Shown: positions 46,889-54,745 of the stretch, in pieces
Layout: each line of letters begins with the position of its first letter
Numbering within the stretch: the first letter of the stretch is position 1
From: a virus
DNA length: 58,426 nucleotides
Virus record (IMG/VR): IMGVR_UViG_3300046012_001130
Location: 1 to 58,426 of that record
Reading direction: 5' to 3' (one strand)
Translations under genes and position numbers: made by a program
The notes under the pieces: model-generated
Databases searched by the model: none
Told to the model about the DNA's origin: nothing
What the model saw: only the letters and a program-made list of their open reading frames with translations

Positions 46889-47950
46889 ATGAAGTTTCTG
46901 CCGCCACAGCCGGGCGACGAAGGCGGCACGCTGGCACTTTATTCAGCGGCGCGCAGCGCGCTCGCCGCCGCTTATCGCGTCGACGAGGTCAAAGACATCC
47001 GCGACAAAGCCGTTGCGATGCAGGCCTACGCGCGGCAGGCGCAGGATGCGGCGCTGATCGAGATGGCGACGGAGATCCGGCTGCGGGCGGAGCGGCGGGC
47101 CGGGCAATTATTGCGCGAGATTGAGAAGGCATCAGGCGCGAAAGGAAATCCGGGAGGTCGTGGCGCAAAGATTGTGCGGTCAGCGGATGCAACCGCACAA
47201 AAACCTACACTCGCAGAACTTGGCATCAACAAGAATCAATCGGCCCGATGGCAGAAGCTCGCTGAGCTGGACGAAGCCGCGTTCGAACTAAAGGCGACAG
47301 CGGCGAAAAAGAACATGGTCGCGAGCGTCGACAAAGACACGCGCGAGGAAGTGGCGCGCGAAAAGCGCGAGCGGCGCGCTTCACGTGAAACCGAGCTCGG
47401 CAGCCGCATCGTCGCGCTGCCGCAGAGGCGATACGGCGTCATCCTCGCCGATCCCGAATGGCAATTCGATGTCTGGTCGCGCGAGACCGGCATGGATCGC
47501 GCCGCCGACAATCATTATCCGACGTCGTCGCTCGAAGCGATCCTGTCGCGCGACATAACCTCGATCGCGGCCGACGATTGCGTTTTGTTTCTGTGGTCGA
47601 CGGCGCCGATGCAGCCGCAGGCTTTTGCTGTGATGTCGGCGTGGGGCTTTATCTATCGCTCGCAAGTGATCTGGGTCAAAGACCGGCTCGGGACCGGCTA
47701 TTGGTTCCGCAACAAGCATGAGCTGCTGCTCGTCGGCACGCGCGGCAAGGTGCCGGCGCCAGCTATGGGCACGCAATGGCCGAGCGTCGTCGAGGCGCCG
47801 GTCGGCGCGCACAGCGCCAAGCCGGAGAAATTCCTGGAACTGATCGAAAGCTATTTTCCGACGCTGCCGAAAATCGAATTGAACCGCCGCGGACCGGCGC
47901 GGCCTGGCTGGGATGCGTGGGGTAATGAAGCGGAAGGGAGAGCGGCATGA
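46889..47950 (+). CDS. MT-A70 family adenine methyltransferase
   Basis: 353 residues. The N-terminal half is a helical DNA-interacting region (YSAARSALAAAYRVDEVKDIRDKAVAMQAYARQA) common to phage MT-A70 proteins. The catalytic motif is DPEW (188-191), a variant of DPPW, followed by RAADNHYPTSSLEAILSRD and FLWSTAPM, then GTRGKVPAP and HSAKPEKFLELIESYFP. Expected N6-adenine methylation of DNA. Confidence 0.92.
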   Translation: MKFLPPQPGDEGGTLALYSAARSALAAAYRVDEVKDIRDKAVAMQAYARQAQDAALIEMATEIRLRAERRAGQLLREIEKASGAKGNPGGRGAKIVRSADATAQKPTLAELGINKNQSARWQKLAELDEAAFELKATAAKKNMVASVDKDTREEVAREKRERRASRETELGSRIVALPQRRYGVILADPEWQFDVWSRETGMDRAADNHYPTSSLEAILSRDITSIAADDCVLFLWSTAPMQPQAFAVMSAWGFIYRSQVIWVKDRLGTGYWFRNKHELLLVGTRGKVPAPAMGTQWPSVVEAPVGAHSAKPEKFLELIESYFPTLPKIELNRRGPARPGWDAWGNEAEGRAA

Positions 47951-47993
47951 GCGACGTCGACCAGGTGCTCGCGGCGAGCGCGGAGCGAGGGTG

Positions 47994-48347
47994 ATGGATC
48001 AACTCACGCATGCGGAAGCCGATGTCATTGAGGAGCGCCGGCAGCAGCTGACGCGCGAGGGATATGACGATCGGCACGACGACTCGGATAATGACCGTGG
48101 CGATTTGGCGCGCGCGGCGGCTTGCTATGCAATTGCTGTCGGGTTGTCAGATAAGGCGCGAGCACACGTGAGTCTTTCGCCGAACGACGATCTCGCTGAG
48201 ATCAATCTCCTCGCGCGAATTTGGCCTCGGGGCTGGCTGCGCGACCTCAATCTTAAGACACGTCGCCGCGACCTGGTTCGTGCTGGGGCGCTGATTATCG
48301 CGGAAATCGAGCGGTTCGATCGCGCGGCAGCGGATCAAGCCCGATGA
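47994..48347 (+). CDS. Conserved phage protein of unknown function
   Basis: 117 residues: LTHAEADVIEERRQQLTREGYDDRHDDSDNDRGDLARAAACYA, a pattern seen in many phage proteins (ER..Q..EG...EHDD....G.LA.AA..YA), then IWPRGWLRDLNLKTRRRDLVRAGALIIAEIERFDR. ATG at 47994 with gcgagg upstream. The family recurs in early regions; function unknown. Confidence 0.72.
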   Translation: MDQLTHAEADVIEERRQQLTREGYDDRHDDSDNDRGDLARAAACYAIAVGLSDKARAHVSLSPNDDLAEINLLARIWPRGWLRDLNLKTRRRDLVRAGALIIAEIERFDRAAADQAR

Positions 48348-48375
48348 CGCTTCGTGCGGGAGTTATGCAGATTCT

Positions 48376-49029
48376 ATGCGGGCCTTTGCGATGAGCTATC
48401 GCGACCTGCCGGCGCCGCTTCGCAATGCCAATCGCATTCATGACATCCTGCTGCATGCGCGGGAGGTGGCGTTCGATTATGTCGATCCGGTGCATCTTTA
48501 TCTGCATTCGCGCGGTATCGATCTGACGAAGGCGCGTTTGAATCGGGGCGTGCTGCTGTCGCATCCGCGGCTCGGCAATTGGGCGGCGCGCGGCATCACG
48601 TCGCCGGCGATGATCCTCGTCGCGCAGGGCGCCGAGACGCGGACACTCGATGTCACCTTTCTGACCGAGGCCGGCGGCCTGGCGCCCATCTTTCCGCGGC
48701 TGAGGCTCGGGGCTTTCGACGGCCATGTCGCGCATCTGGCTGGCGCTGCCGGCGAACCCGATCTTGCCCTCCTGGCGCAATCGGGCGAGGGCGCCTTGCG
48801 GGCGATCGCCGCCGGCTTTCCAGGCCATGTGCTCTGCGCGGTGGCGCTCGGCAATATGGCGCGCATACGGCTGCCGGAAGGCGTCAGCCGGCTGCATCTT
48901 TATTTCGAGCGCGATGCGCTGAGTTCGGGCCGCGAAGCTGTCGTCGCCAGTTTCACGGCGCGCGGCTACCAGGTGCTTGAATGGACCGATCCGGTCCGTG
49001 TCGCGCCGGCCGGCGAGGTGGCGCCGTGA
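48376..49029 (+). CDS. Toprim-like protein, apparently degenerate
   Basis: 217 residues resembling the Toprim half of phage primases: PVHLYLHSRGIDLTKARLNRGVLLSHPRL, SPAMILVAQGAETRTLDVTFL, then QSGEGALRAIAAGFPG in place of the usual EGIETAL, and LYFERDA where D.D is expected. Catalytic acidic residues are partly lost. It may be a non-catalytic partner of the full primase at 51363. Confidence 0.62.
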   Translation: MRAFAMSYRDLPAPLRNANRIHDILLHAREVAFDYVDPVHLYLHSRGIDLTKARLNRGVLLSHPRLGNWAARGITSPAMILVAQGAETRTLDVTFLTEAGGLAPIFPRLRLGAFDGHVAHLAGAAGEPDLALLAQSGEGALRAIAAGFPGHVLCAVALGNMARIRLPEGVSRLHLYFERDALSSGREAVVASFTARGYQVLEWTDPVRVAPAGEVAP

Positions 49030-49244
49030 GCGATCTCTTTGGCGGTAAGGAGCCGCGGTCAGCGACCGTGGCTACAGGGCGCCGGGCCACCGCGTGGGTG
49101 TCGAAGCTCGATGTCTGCTGTATCTGCGGCGGCATTGGGCCGTTCGGGTTCGACGTCAATCTGCGCCAGGGCCGCGAGGGATTCTGGGCCTGCGCCGCGC
49201 ATCGCGACCAGGTGGCGCGGGAACGCGGGATGGTGCTGCGATGA
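49026..49244 (+). CDS. Small Cys/His protein carrying a REP-like repeat
   Basis: 72 residues from GTG overlapping the previous stop. CCICGGIGPFGFD and WACAAHRDQ form a probable zinc site. Codons 10-18 are the REP-like palindrome (49053-49078). Coupled to the next gene (ATGA). Confidence 0.62.
   Translation: MSDLFGGKEPRSATVATGRRATAWVSKLDVCCICGGIGPFGFDVNLRQGREGFWACAAHRDQVARERGMVLR
49053..49078 (+). repeat. REP-like palindrome, copy 2
   Basis: ccgcggtc-agc-gaccgtgg-ctacagg, 25 of 26 bases identical to the copy inside ssb at 39947-39972; a C-to-T change gives one G:T in the stem. Same orientation on the plus strand, different reading frame and gene. Confidence 0.75.
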
Positions 49245-49786
49245 GCGAGACGCGGCGCGGCGATTGGATTCAGACTTACACCGGTGGCGCCTTCTGGCCG
49301 CTCGACCCGCGCGAGGATGAGATACGTCTGGCGGATATTTCCCATGCACTCGCCTTTCAATGTCGCTTTGGCGGTCATTGCCGGCGCTTTTACAGCGTCG
49401 CCGAACATTGCGTGTTGCTCTCCTATCTCGTCGAGCCGCAGGCTGCGTTGCTGGCGCTGATGCATGATGCGGCGGAAGCCTATCTCGTCGATCTGCCGAG
49501 ACCGGTGAAGCGCAGCCTCGTCGGCTATGAGATGATCGAGCGGCAGCTCGAGTTGATGATCTTCAAGAAGTTCGGCGTCGGCCTCACATATTGGGAACAC
49601 GTGCGCGACTGCGATCGTCGCATTCTGACGGACGAAGCTCGGCAGAACATGGCGCCGCCGCCGCGGCCCTGGTCGACGCTGGCGGCCCCGCTTGGTGCGA
49701 CGCTGATGTTCTGGAAGCCGGAAGACGCGGAACATTATTTCGCGCGGCGGTATGATGCCCTTGCGACGACAGTCGAGGCGACATGA
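49241..49786 (+). CDS. HD-domain phosphohydrolase
   Basis: 181 residues. HD superfamily metal motifs: ISHALAFQCRFGGH...YSVAEHCVL, then ALMHDAAEAYLVDLPRPVK with the HD pair. This resembles YfbR-like 5'-nucleotidases, so it may shape nucleotide pools during replication. Overlaps both neighbours by 4 nt. Confidence 0.88.
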   Translation: MSETRRGDWIQTYTGGAFWPLDPREDEIRLADISHALAFQCRFGGHCRRFYSVAEHCVLLSYLVEPQAALLALMHDAAEAYLVDLPRPVKRSLVGYEMIERQLELMIFKKFGVGLTYWEHVRDCDRRILTDEARQNMAPPPRPWSTLAAPLGATLMFWKPEDAEHYFARRYDALATTVEAT

Positions 49787-50664
49787 GCGCGCCCGCCATG
49801 CGGCTTTCCGTTTCCGCTCTGTCGCTCTCCGGCTTCGTTCGGCCGCGTACGAATGCCGCGCCCGGCCGGCCGCCGGAGCTGCGCTGGATTGACATCGACT
49901 GCCTTTATGTCGATCGCGATTATCAGCGCGAGATCCTGCGCGCCGGACGCGACAACATTCTAAAGATCGCCGGCGCCTTCAACTGGGCCTTTTTCGCGCC
50001 GGTCGTGGTGGCGCCGCTCGAAGGCAGCGACGATTTCTTTGTCATCATCGACGGCCAGCATCGCTGCATGGCGGCGAAGCTCATGCAGCACACGCAGGTG
50101 CCGTGTTCGATCATCACGGCCGACCGAGCACAGCAGGCCCGCGCTTTCGCCGCGATCAACGGTAATGTGACGGCAATAAGCTCGCTGTCGCGATTCAAGG
50201 CGCTGCTGGCCTCCGGCGACGCGAACGCGCTGCGCACCGATCGCGTTGCCGCCGAGGCAGGCGTGAAAATTCTGCGCGTAAATGCCTCGAGCAAGGCGAT
50301 GAAAGCGCATGAGACAACGGCGCTCAACGCCATCGATAAGTCGATCGCGGCCTATGGCGAGCGCGTCGTCAAAAAATCGCTCGAAGGCATTCTCGCTTCA
50401 GCGAAGGGGCGACCGCATTATCTGCAGCATCCAATCATCTGCTCGGTGACGCGAGTCCTCGCCGGCGATGCCGGCTGGCTCGCATCGCCCTATCTGATGG
50501 AGGCGTTCGAGGCGATCGACCTGCGCGCGGCGCTGGTTGAGGCTCGCAGCGAGCATGCGGCGAGTCCTGGCCGCAACATCGCCGATTTTATCGACGCGCC
50601 GCTGATCGTGCATCTCGGGGAATTTCTTGAGGAACGCGCCGAGTCTCAGTCGAGGGGAGGGTAG
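49783..50664 (+). CDS. ParB/sulfiredoxin-fold nuclease-like protein
   Basis: 293 residues. IDIDCLYVDRDYQREI, then FFAPVVVAPLEGSDDFFVIIDGQHRCMAAKLM, with the DGQHR motif typical of ParB-fold/DndB-like proteins, followed by a helical C-terminal domain. It may bind DNA and ATP/CTP; catalytic role unproven. Coupled to the HD gene. Confidence 0.82.
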   Translation: MSAPAMRLSVSALSLSGFVRPRTNAAPGRPPELRWIDIDCLYVDRDYQREILRAGRDNILKIAGAFNWAFFAPVVVAPLEGSDDFFVIIDGQHRCMAAKLMQHTQVPCSIITADRAQQARAFAAINGNVTAISSLSRFKALLASGDANALRTDRVAAEAGVKILRVNASSKAMKAHETTALNAIDKSIAAYGERVVKKSLEGILASAKGRPHYLQHPIICSVTRVLAGDAGWLASPYLMEAFEAIDLRAALVEARSEHAASPGRNIADFIDAPLIVHLGEFLEERAESQSRGG

Positions 50665-50665
50665 C

Positions 50666-51019
50666 GTGGTCGGGCTGACGGAATATACGCAGCCGCGCGT
50701 GCGGCGCGAGCGACGCGTGATCGATTATGTGCATGCGGGCCTCGCCTGGAGCGTTAGTTGGGAAGCGTCCGCCGTCGATGGATCGCCGCGCGACATCGAT
50801 CTCGTCTGCCTGACGGCCGGCGCGGCGGGGGTCACGCGAACGGCGGCGGCGATTCTCGAAGTCTTGAACCGCGCGCTCCACGACGGCGCGACGCTGGCCG
50901 GTGCCGAGGCGCTGCTGCGGCGGCACGAGGATATGATCGTCGTCGCCGCGCTCGCGCGGGTGCGGGCGGTCAGCGGGCCCGGCCGCGGGCGGCGGGCGAT
51001 CGAGGGCGGCGCGAAATGA
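50666..51019 (+). CDS. Hypothetical protein
   Basis: 117 residues from GTG with gggagg upstream. YTQPRVRRERRVIDYVHAGLAWSVSWEASAVDGSPRDIDLVCL, then helical AAAILEVLNRALHDGATLAGAEALL. Stop overlaps the next start (ATGA). No family recognised. Confidence 0.66.
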   Translation: MVGLTEYTQPRVRRERRVIDYVHAGLAWSVSWEASAVDGSPRDIDLVCLTAGAAGVTRTAAAILEVLNRALHDGATLAGAEALLRRHEDMIVVAALARVRAVSGPGRGRRAIEGGAK

Positions 51020-51366
51020 TCTCGAGCCATACGCCGCCGGGAACGAAGGTGCTCTATCGGCCGGACGGGGACCCGAGCGCCGATGATTTCGCCATCGCCG
51101 CCGAGTTACCCGCTCTATCGGAGGGCGGCCATTATACGCTGCATCGGATCGTCGAATGCGATGACATGTCCTTCGGCGTCGCCCTGCTCGAAACCGCCGC
51201 CGCCCAGGGAAAGCCGGTGCCGGTGACGCTGAACGGCAAGAAGTGGTCAGCATTCCTGTTTTATCGTTTGGAGGATTTCGTGCCGGCGGCGCTGCCGCAA
51301 TGCCTGACCGAGCTGCTCGATGTGGCGCCCGTCGATGCCGAGCGCGGCGTGTCGGAGCCCGCATGA
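51016..51366 (+). CDS. Hypothetical protein
   Basis: 116 residues: SHTPPGTKVLYRPDGDPSADDFAIAAELPALSEGGHYTLHRIVECDDMSFGVALLE, beta-rich, then a LNGKKWSAFLFYRLEDF segment. 4-nt overlaps on both sides. Found within the replication operon, function unknown. Confidence 0.65.
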   Translation: MISSHTPPGTKVLYRPDGDPSADDFAIAAELPALSEGGHYTLHRIVECDDMSFGVALLETAAAQGKPVPVTLNGKKWSAFLFYRLEDFVPAALPQCLTELLDVAPVDAERGVSEPA

Positions 51367-52598
51367 ACCGGCGTGCCGAACAAAAACATTCCGACGCCTT
51401 CGAGGCCTGGATCGAGGAGGCGCGGAAGGTCACGGTCACGGCCTATCTGCAAAAGCGCGGGCATTGGGACAAGAAGATGATCGGCGACGCCGGCGTCCCT
51501 TGCCCGGGCTGCGGCGGCACCGATCGCTTCGCGGTGAACACGCGCAAGAATGTCTTTTTCTGTCGGGCGTCAGGCGCGGCGGGCGATGCCATCGCGGCGG
51601 CCGAGCATATATTCGGCCTGCCGTTTCTCGACGCGGTCGAAGATGTCGCCGGCCTGCCGCCGCCTGAGCGCGAAGCCCGAGAGAGCGCGGCCGATCGCGA
51701 CAGCAGGGTCGCACGGCTCGCGCGGCAGCAGGCGGAAGCGGCGGAAAAGCAGAAGATCGACGCGGCCGAGGCCAACCATTATCGCGACCGTGAGCGACGC
51801 GAGGGCTTCCGGCTTTGGCAACAGGCGCTGCCGATATCGGGCACACCGGTCGAGGAATATCTGGCGCTGCGCCGGCTCGCCGCGCCTGGCTCGGCGCATC
51901 TGCGCTACATGCCGTCGGCGCGCTATTGGCACAAGCCGCCGCCGGATGGCGCCTGCCTGCATGTCGGCCCGGCGATGGCGGCGGCGATCGTCGGGCCGCA
52001 CGGGCGATTCATCGGGCTGCATCGCACCTGGATCGATCTCGCGCAGCCGAAGGGCAAGCTCGTGCCTGTCGATCCGGAGACCGGCGAAATATTGAAGGCA
52101 AAGAAGACGCGCGGCTCCTGGAAGGGTGGCTCGATCCTTGTGGCGCGGGCGGAGGGCCCGCCGGAGTTTTTCGTCGCCGGCGAAGGCATCGAGACCGTGC
52201 TCGGCTTTCGCGCCATGATGCTTCTCGACGATCCCGGCTTCGTAGCGCGGGCCGAATTCCGCGCGGCGGTGTCGCTCGATAATCTCGGCGGCAAGGCGGC
52301 CGGCCGCGTCGCCCATCCGACCGAGACCAAGGTCGATCGCCGCGGCCGCGTCCGGCATGTGCTGATCGGCTCCGACGAGCCCGAGCCGTTCGACGATCTG
52401 CCGCTGATCCGCGTGCCCGGGTGCGTCGAAGAGATCGTGCTGCTGCGCGACGGCGACAGCGAGCCGGCGCGCACGTCCAACGCCATGACGCGGGCGGCGA
52501 AGCGCTTCCATGCGGCCTATCCTCATTGCGGCGTCAAGATCGTCGCGGCGGCCGAAGGCGAGGATTTTGGCGACAGCTGGATCAGGAGGGCGGCGTGA
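51363..52598 (+). CDS. Toprim DNA primase with zinc-binding domain
   Basis: 411 residues. The zinc-binding N-terminus PCPGCGGTDRF (46-56) to FFCRASGAAGD is the phage primase form; the Toprim domain has AGEGIETVLGF and LLRDGDSEP, with conserved Glu and Asp pair. Synthesises primers or partners the helicase encoded downstream. Coupled by ATGA to the upstream gene. Confidence 0.9.
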   Translation: MNRRAEQKHSDAFEAWIEEARKVTVTAYLQKRGHWDKKMIGDAGVPCPGCGGTDRFAVNTRKNVFFCRASGAAGDAIAAAEHIFGLPFLDAVEDVAGLPPPEREARESAADRDSRVARLARQQAEAAEKQKIDAAEANHYRDRERREGFRLWQQALPISGTPVEEYLALRRLAAPGSAHLRYMPSARYWHKPPPDGACLHVGPAMAAAIVGPHGRFIGLHRTWIDLAQPKGKLVPVDPETGEILKAKKTRGSWKGGSILVARAEGPPEFFVAGEGIETVLGFRAMMLLDDPGFVARAEFRAAVSLDNLGGKAAGRVAHPTETKVDRRGRVRHVLIGSDEPEPFDDLPLIRVPGCVEEIVLLRDGDSEPARTSNAMTRAAKRFHAAYPHCGVKIVAAAEGEDFGDSWIRRAA

Positions 52599-53329
52599 TG
52601 AATGTGCAGACGGCGATGAGCGCGGCATTCGAGCGGGTGGGTATGGACGGGTCGGGCGAGCGGCTGTTCGCGGCGGCGGCGAAGGCGCTGCGTGGTGAAG
52701 TGCAGCCGCACCGCGCCCTGGCGCCGTTTCTGGCGGCGCTGGAGCGCGATCGCGGAGCGCTGCGGGCGCTGGCGCTCGGCTATCTCGAAGAACGGGCCGC
52801 GGATATGCGCGGCGACGAATTGCGCGGGGGCGGCCAGAATACGAGTGCTCGAAAGGGCCAGAGCATCAGTGCCGCGCCCGCGCAAGACGATGAAAATCAG
52901 AGTTCGCGCGACGGGGGACCTGAAGGGTTTGCCCCAGAGGGCCATGTGACAAGTGCCCCCGTCGCGTGTCCGAACGAGGAAGTCGGCGGCCAGGGGATTT
53001 GTGCCACCTACGCGGCCGGGAAAACCATGCCGCCGCCTTCCTCACCGCGCCGCACCGGCACGCCGCGGCCGCTCGCCGTCATGTCAAGCGTGCAGGCCGT
53101 CATCGGCCGCTCGCTGTTCGACACCCACAGGCTTCGCGACGGCCGCGCCATCGGCGATATCCTCTGGCGCGACCTGCTGGCGCTGGCTGGTCGCGACGAA
53201 AAAGAAGCGGCGCTGCTGCGCGCCATCGCCGGCCACGTCGCCAATGCGCCGGCCGCCGCGCTGGTGCGCGAAGTCGTGTCGGAGAAGGTGGTCGCGGCGG
53301 CGATCGCCGCGGCCGAGGCGGTATCATGA
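52598..53329 (+). CDS. Hypothetical replication-operon protein
   Basis: 243 residues. Two ordered parts (an N-terminal helical segment; C-terminal LFDTHRLRDGRAIGDILWRDLLALAGRDEKEAALLRAI) are linked by a disordered Ser/Gly/Pro-rich middle. aggaggg is 8 bases before the ATG. The C-terminal pattern recurs in alphaproteobacterial phages; function unknown. Confidence 0.7.
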   Translation: MNVQTAMSAAFERVGMDGSGERLFAAAAKALRGEVQPHRALAPFLAALERDRGALRALALGYLEERAADMRGDELRGGGQNTSARKGQSISAAPAQDDENQSSRDGGPEGFAPEGHVTSAPVACPNEEVGGQGICATYAAGKTMPPPSSPRRTGTPRPLAVMSSVQAVIGRSLFDTHRLRDGRAIGDILWRDLLALAGRDEKEAALLRAIAGHVANAPAAALVREVVSEKVVAAAIAAAEAVS

Positions 53330-54189
53330 ATCGCGACGCGCTCGCCGCGGTCTGCCTGCAGCTGATGGAGCTGCAAAGCGCCCGCAAACATTATATCGGC
53401 CTCGCCAACAAGCTCACCAATGCGCAGCAGGCGCGCATCCGCCGGGCGCTGGGCTGGCGGCCCGACGGCGGCGAAGCATCCAGGAAGGCGATCAATCAGC
53501 GCGCGTCGCACGTCATGCAGGCGGTGCGGATGCGCGATTCGAAACAGGCCAAGCCGCCGAAAGAAGAGGACGCGCCGATCATTGCGGCGCTGCGCGAAGA
53601 AATCGTCGTCACCCTGCAAAGCCTGGAGCCGAGCGCGAAGGCGCGTGCGGCGGTCGAGAAGGAAATGGCGCGGCTGGCGCGGACGCTGCCGGCCTATGCG
53701 TGGGTAAAGGGCGTGCGCGGCTTCGGCGATCTCGGCTTCGCCGTCACTATCGGAGAATGTGGCGATCTGCTGCTTTATTCGACGCCCGACAAAGTGTGGA
53801 AGCGCTGCGGCCTGGCGCCGTATGACGGCAAGGCCTATTCGAGCTGGCGGCGCGAGGGTGGCCTGACGAAGGAGCAATGGACCGATGCCGGCTACAAGCC
53901 GGGGCGGCGGGCGGAGATTCACGCCTGCGTCACCGAGAGCCTGCTGAAGCTGCAAAAGCCCGGCATGGCCTATCGCGACATCTATGATCTCAGGCGAGCG
54001 AACCGCGCCGTCAACCGGCCGGAATGGTCGAAGGGGCATTCGCATTTCGATGCGATGCGGGTGATGACGAAGATGCTGCTTTCCGACCTCTGGTCGGAAT
54101 GGCGGAGGGCCGCGATTATTGTGCCCGAAGGGGCCATGCATGCCGTGCCCTCCGCCGAGATTCACGCGGCGGCGGAGGCCCGCGCATGA
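53326..54189 (+). CDS. IS110-transposase C-terminal-domain-like protein
   Basis: 287 residues. Residues ~125-215 match the Transposase_20 (IS110/IS116/IS902) C-terminal domain: WVKGVRGFGDLGFAVTIGECGDLLLYSTPDKVWKRCGLAPYDG, then AYSSWRREGGLTKEQW with a Ser near the family's catalytic Ser. The N-terminal DEDD/RuvC-like half of IS110 is not visible; the first ~120 residues are helical. No insertion-sequence ends are seen and it is coupled to both neighbours, so it looks domesticated. Confidence 0.8.
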   Translation: MNRDALAAVCLQLMELQSARKHYIGLANKLTNAQQARIRRALGWRPDGGEASRKAINQRASHVMQAVRMRDSKQAKPPKEEDAPIIAALREEIVVTLQSLEPSAKARAAVEKEMARLARTLPAYAWVKGVRGFGDLGFAVTIGECGDLLLYSTPDKVWKRCGLAPYDGKAYSSWRREGGLTKEQWTDAGYKPGRRAEIHACVTESLLKLQKPGMAYRDIYDLRRANRAVNRPEWSKGHSHFDAMRVMTKMLLSDLWSEWRRAAIIVPEGAMHAVPSAEIHAAAEARA

Positions 54190-54491
54190 CCGCTCCCGCG
54201 CCGACCCTTCTGATCCGCATCCGGCTGCTAAGGGATCGCCGCAGCGACCTGCTGCTGGCCGGCAGCGGCGATCTGCCGGGCCTGCATGTGCATGCTTATT
54301 CTCCGGCTGAAATCGACATAAAGCTGCCGGCGGCGATCCGGGAGCTCCTGGAATTGCGCGGCGCGACGATCGACCGGATCGACACGGCCGATGCCGATGC
54401 GAAGGGCTTCGTCATGTGGCCCTCGACCTATCGCGTGAGTTGTATCGAAATGCCGGTTTCGGGGACTTTCGGACGGGAAACGGACGCGTGA
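54186..54491 (+). CDS. Hypothetical protein
   Basis: 101 residues: APTLLIRIRLLRDRRSDLLLAGSGDLPGLHVHAYSPAEIDIKLP then RELLELRGATIDRIDT. Alpha/beta, no motif. ATGA overlap with the transposase-like gene, GTGA with the next. Confidence 0.65.
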   Translation: MTAPAPTLLIRIRLLRDRRSDLLLAGSGDLPGLHVHAYSPAEIDIKLPAAIRELLELRGATIDRIDTADADAKGFVMWPSTYRVSCIEMPVSGTFGRETDA

Positions 54492-54745
54492 TCCTCGAAC
54501 CGCGAATCAATGTGGTGCCGCGGCCTCTTCGCGCGCCATCCCAGAAGCTGCATCGCAATCCGCTGCTGCAGAAACGGCGTTATCGCATGCCGCGCTGGTG
54601 GCCTTGGCGGGATCGACAAAGTGCGACGGCTCTCAGGGCCGAGATCGGCAAGGCGGTGCCCGGCCGCTTTCGACATCGCTCGGAGCCTGCTTTTCTGACG
54701 GCGTCAGCAAAGATGCCGGTGCCCGACCTCATGGCGACCGCATGA
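54488..54745 (+). CDS. Small basic protein
   Basis: 85 residues from GTG overlapping the previous stop; very basic (PLLQKRRYRMPRWWPWRDRQ). Stop overlaps the next start (ATGA). The overlaps support it as a gene, but composition is close to a shadow frame. Confidence 0.48.
   Translation: MILEPRINVVPRPLRAPSQKLHRNPLLQKRRYRMPRWWPWRDRQSATALRAEIGKAVPGRFRHRSEPAFLTASAKMPVPDLMATA

Noticed and set aside
46569-46892. Frame beginning near TGTRTIWSEDD, reminiscent of a GcrA start
   Set aside because: After 10 residues it becomes Arg-rich and overlaps a clear membrane-protein gene in another frame.
53326-54189. Intact IS110 insertion sequence
   Set aside because: No inverted or direct ends, no DEDD domain, and tight translational coupling with both neighbouring phage genes.
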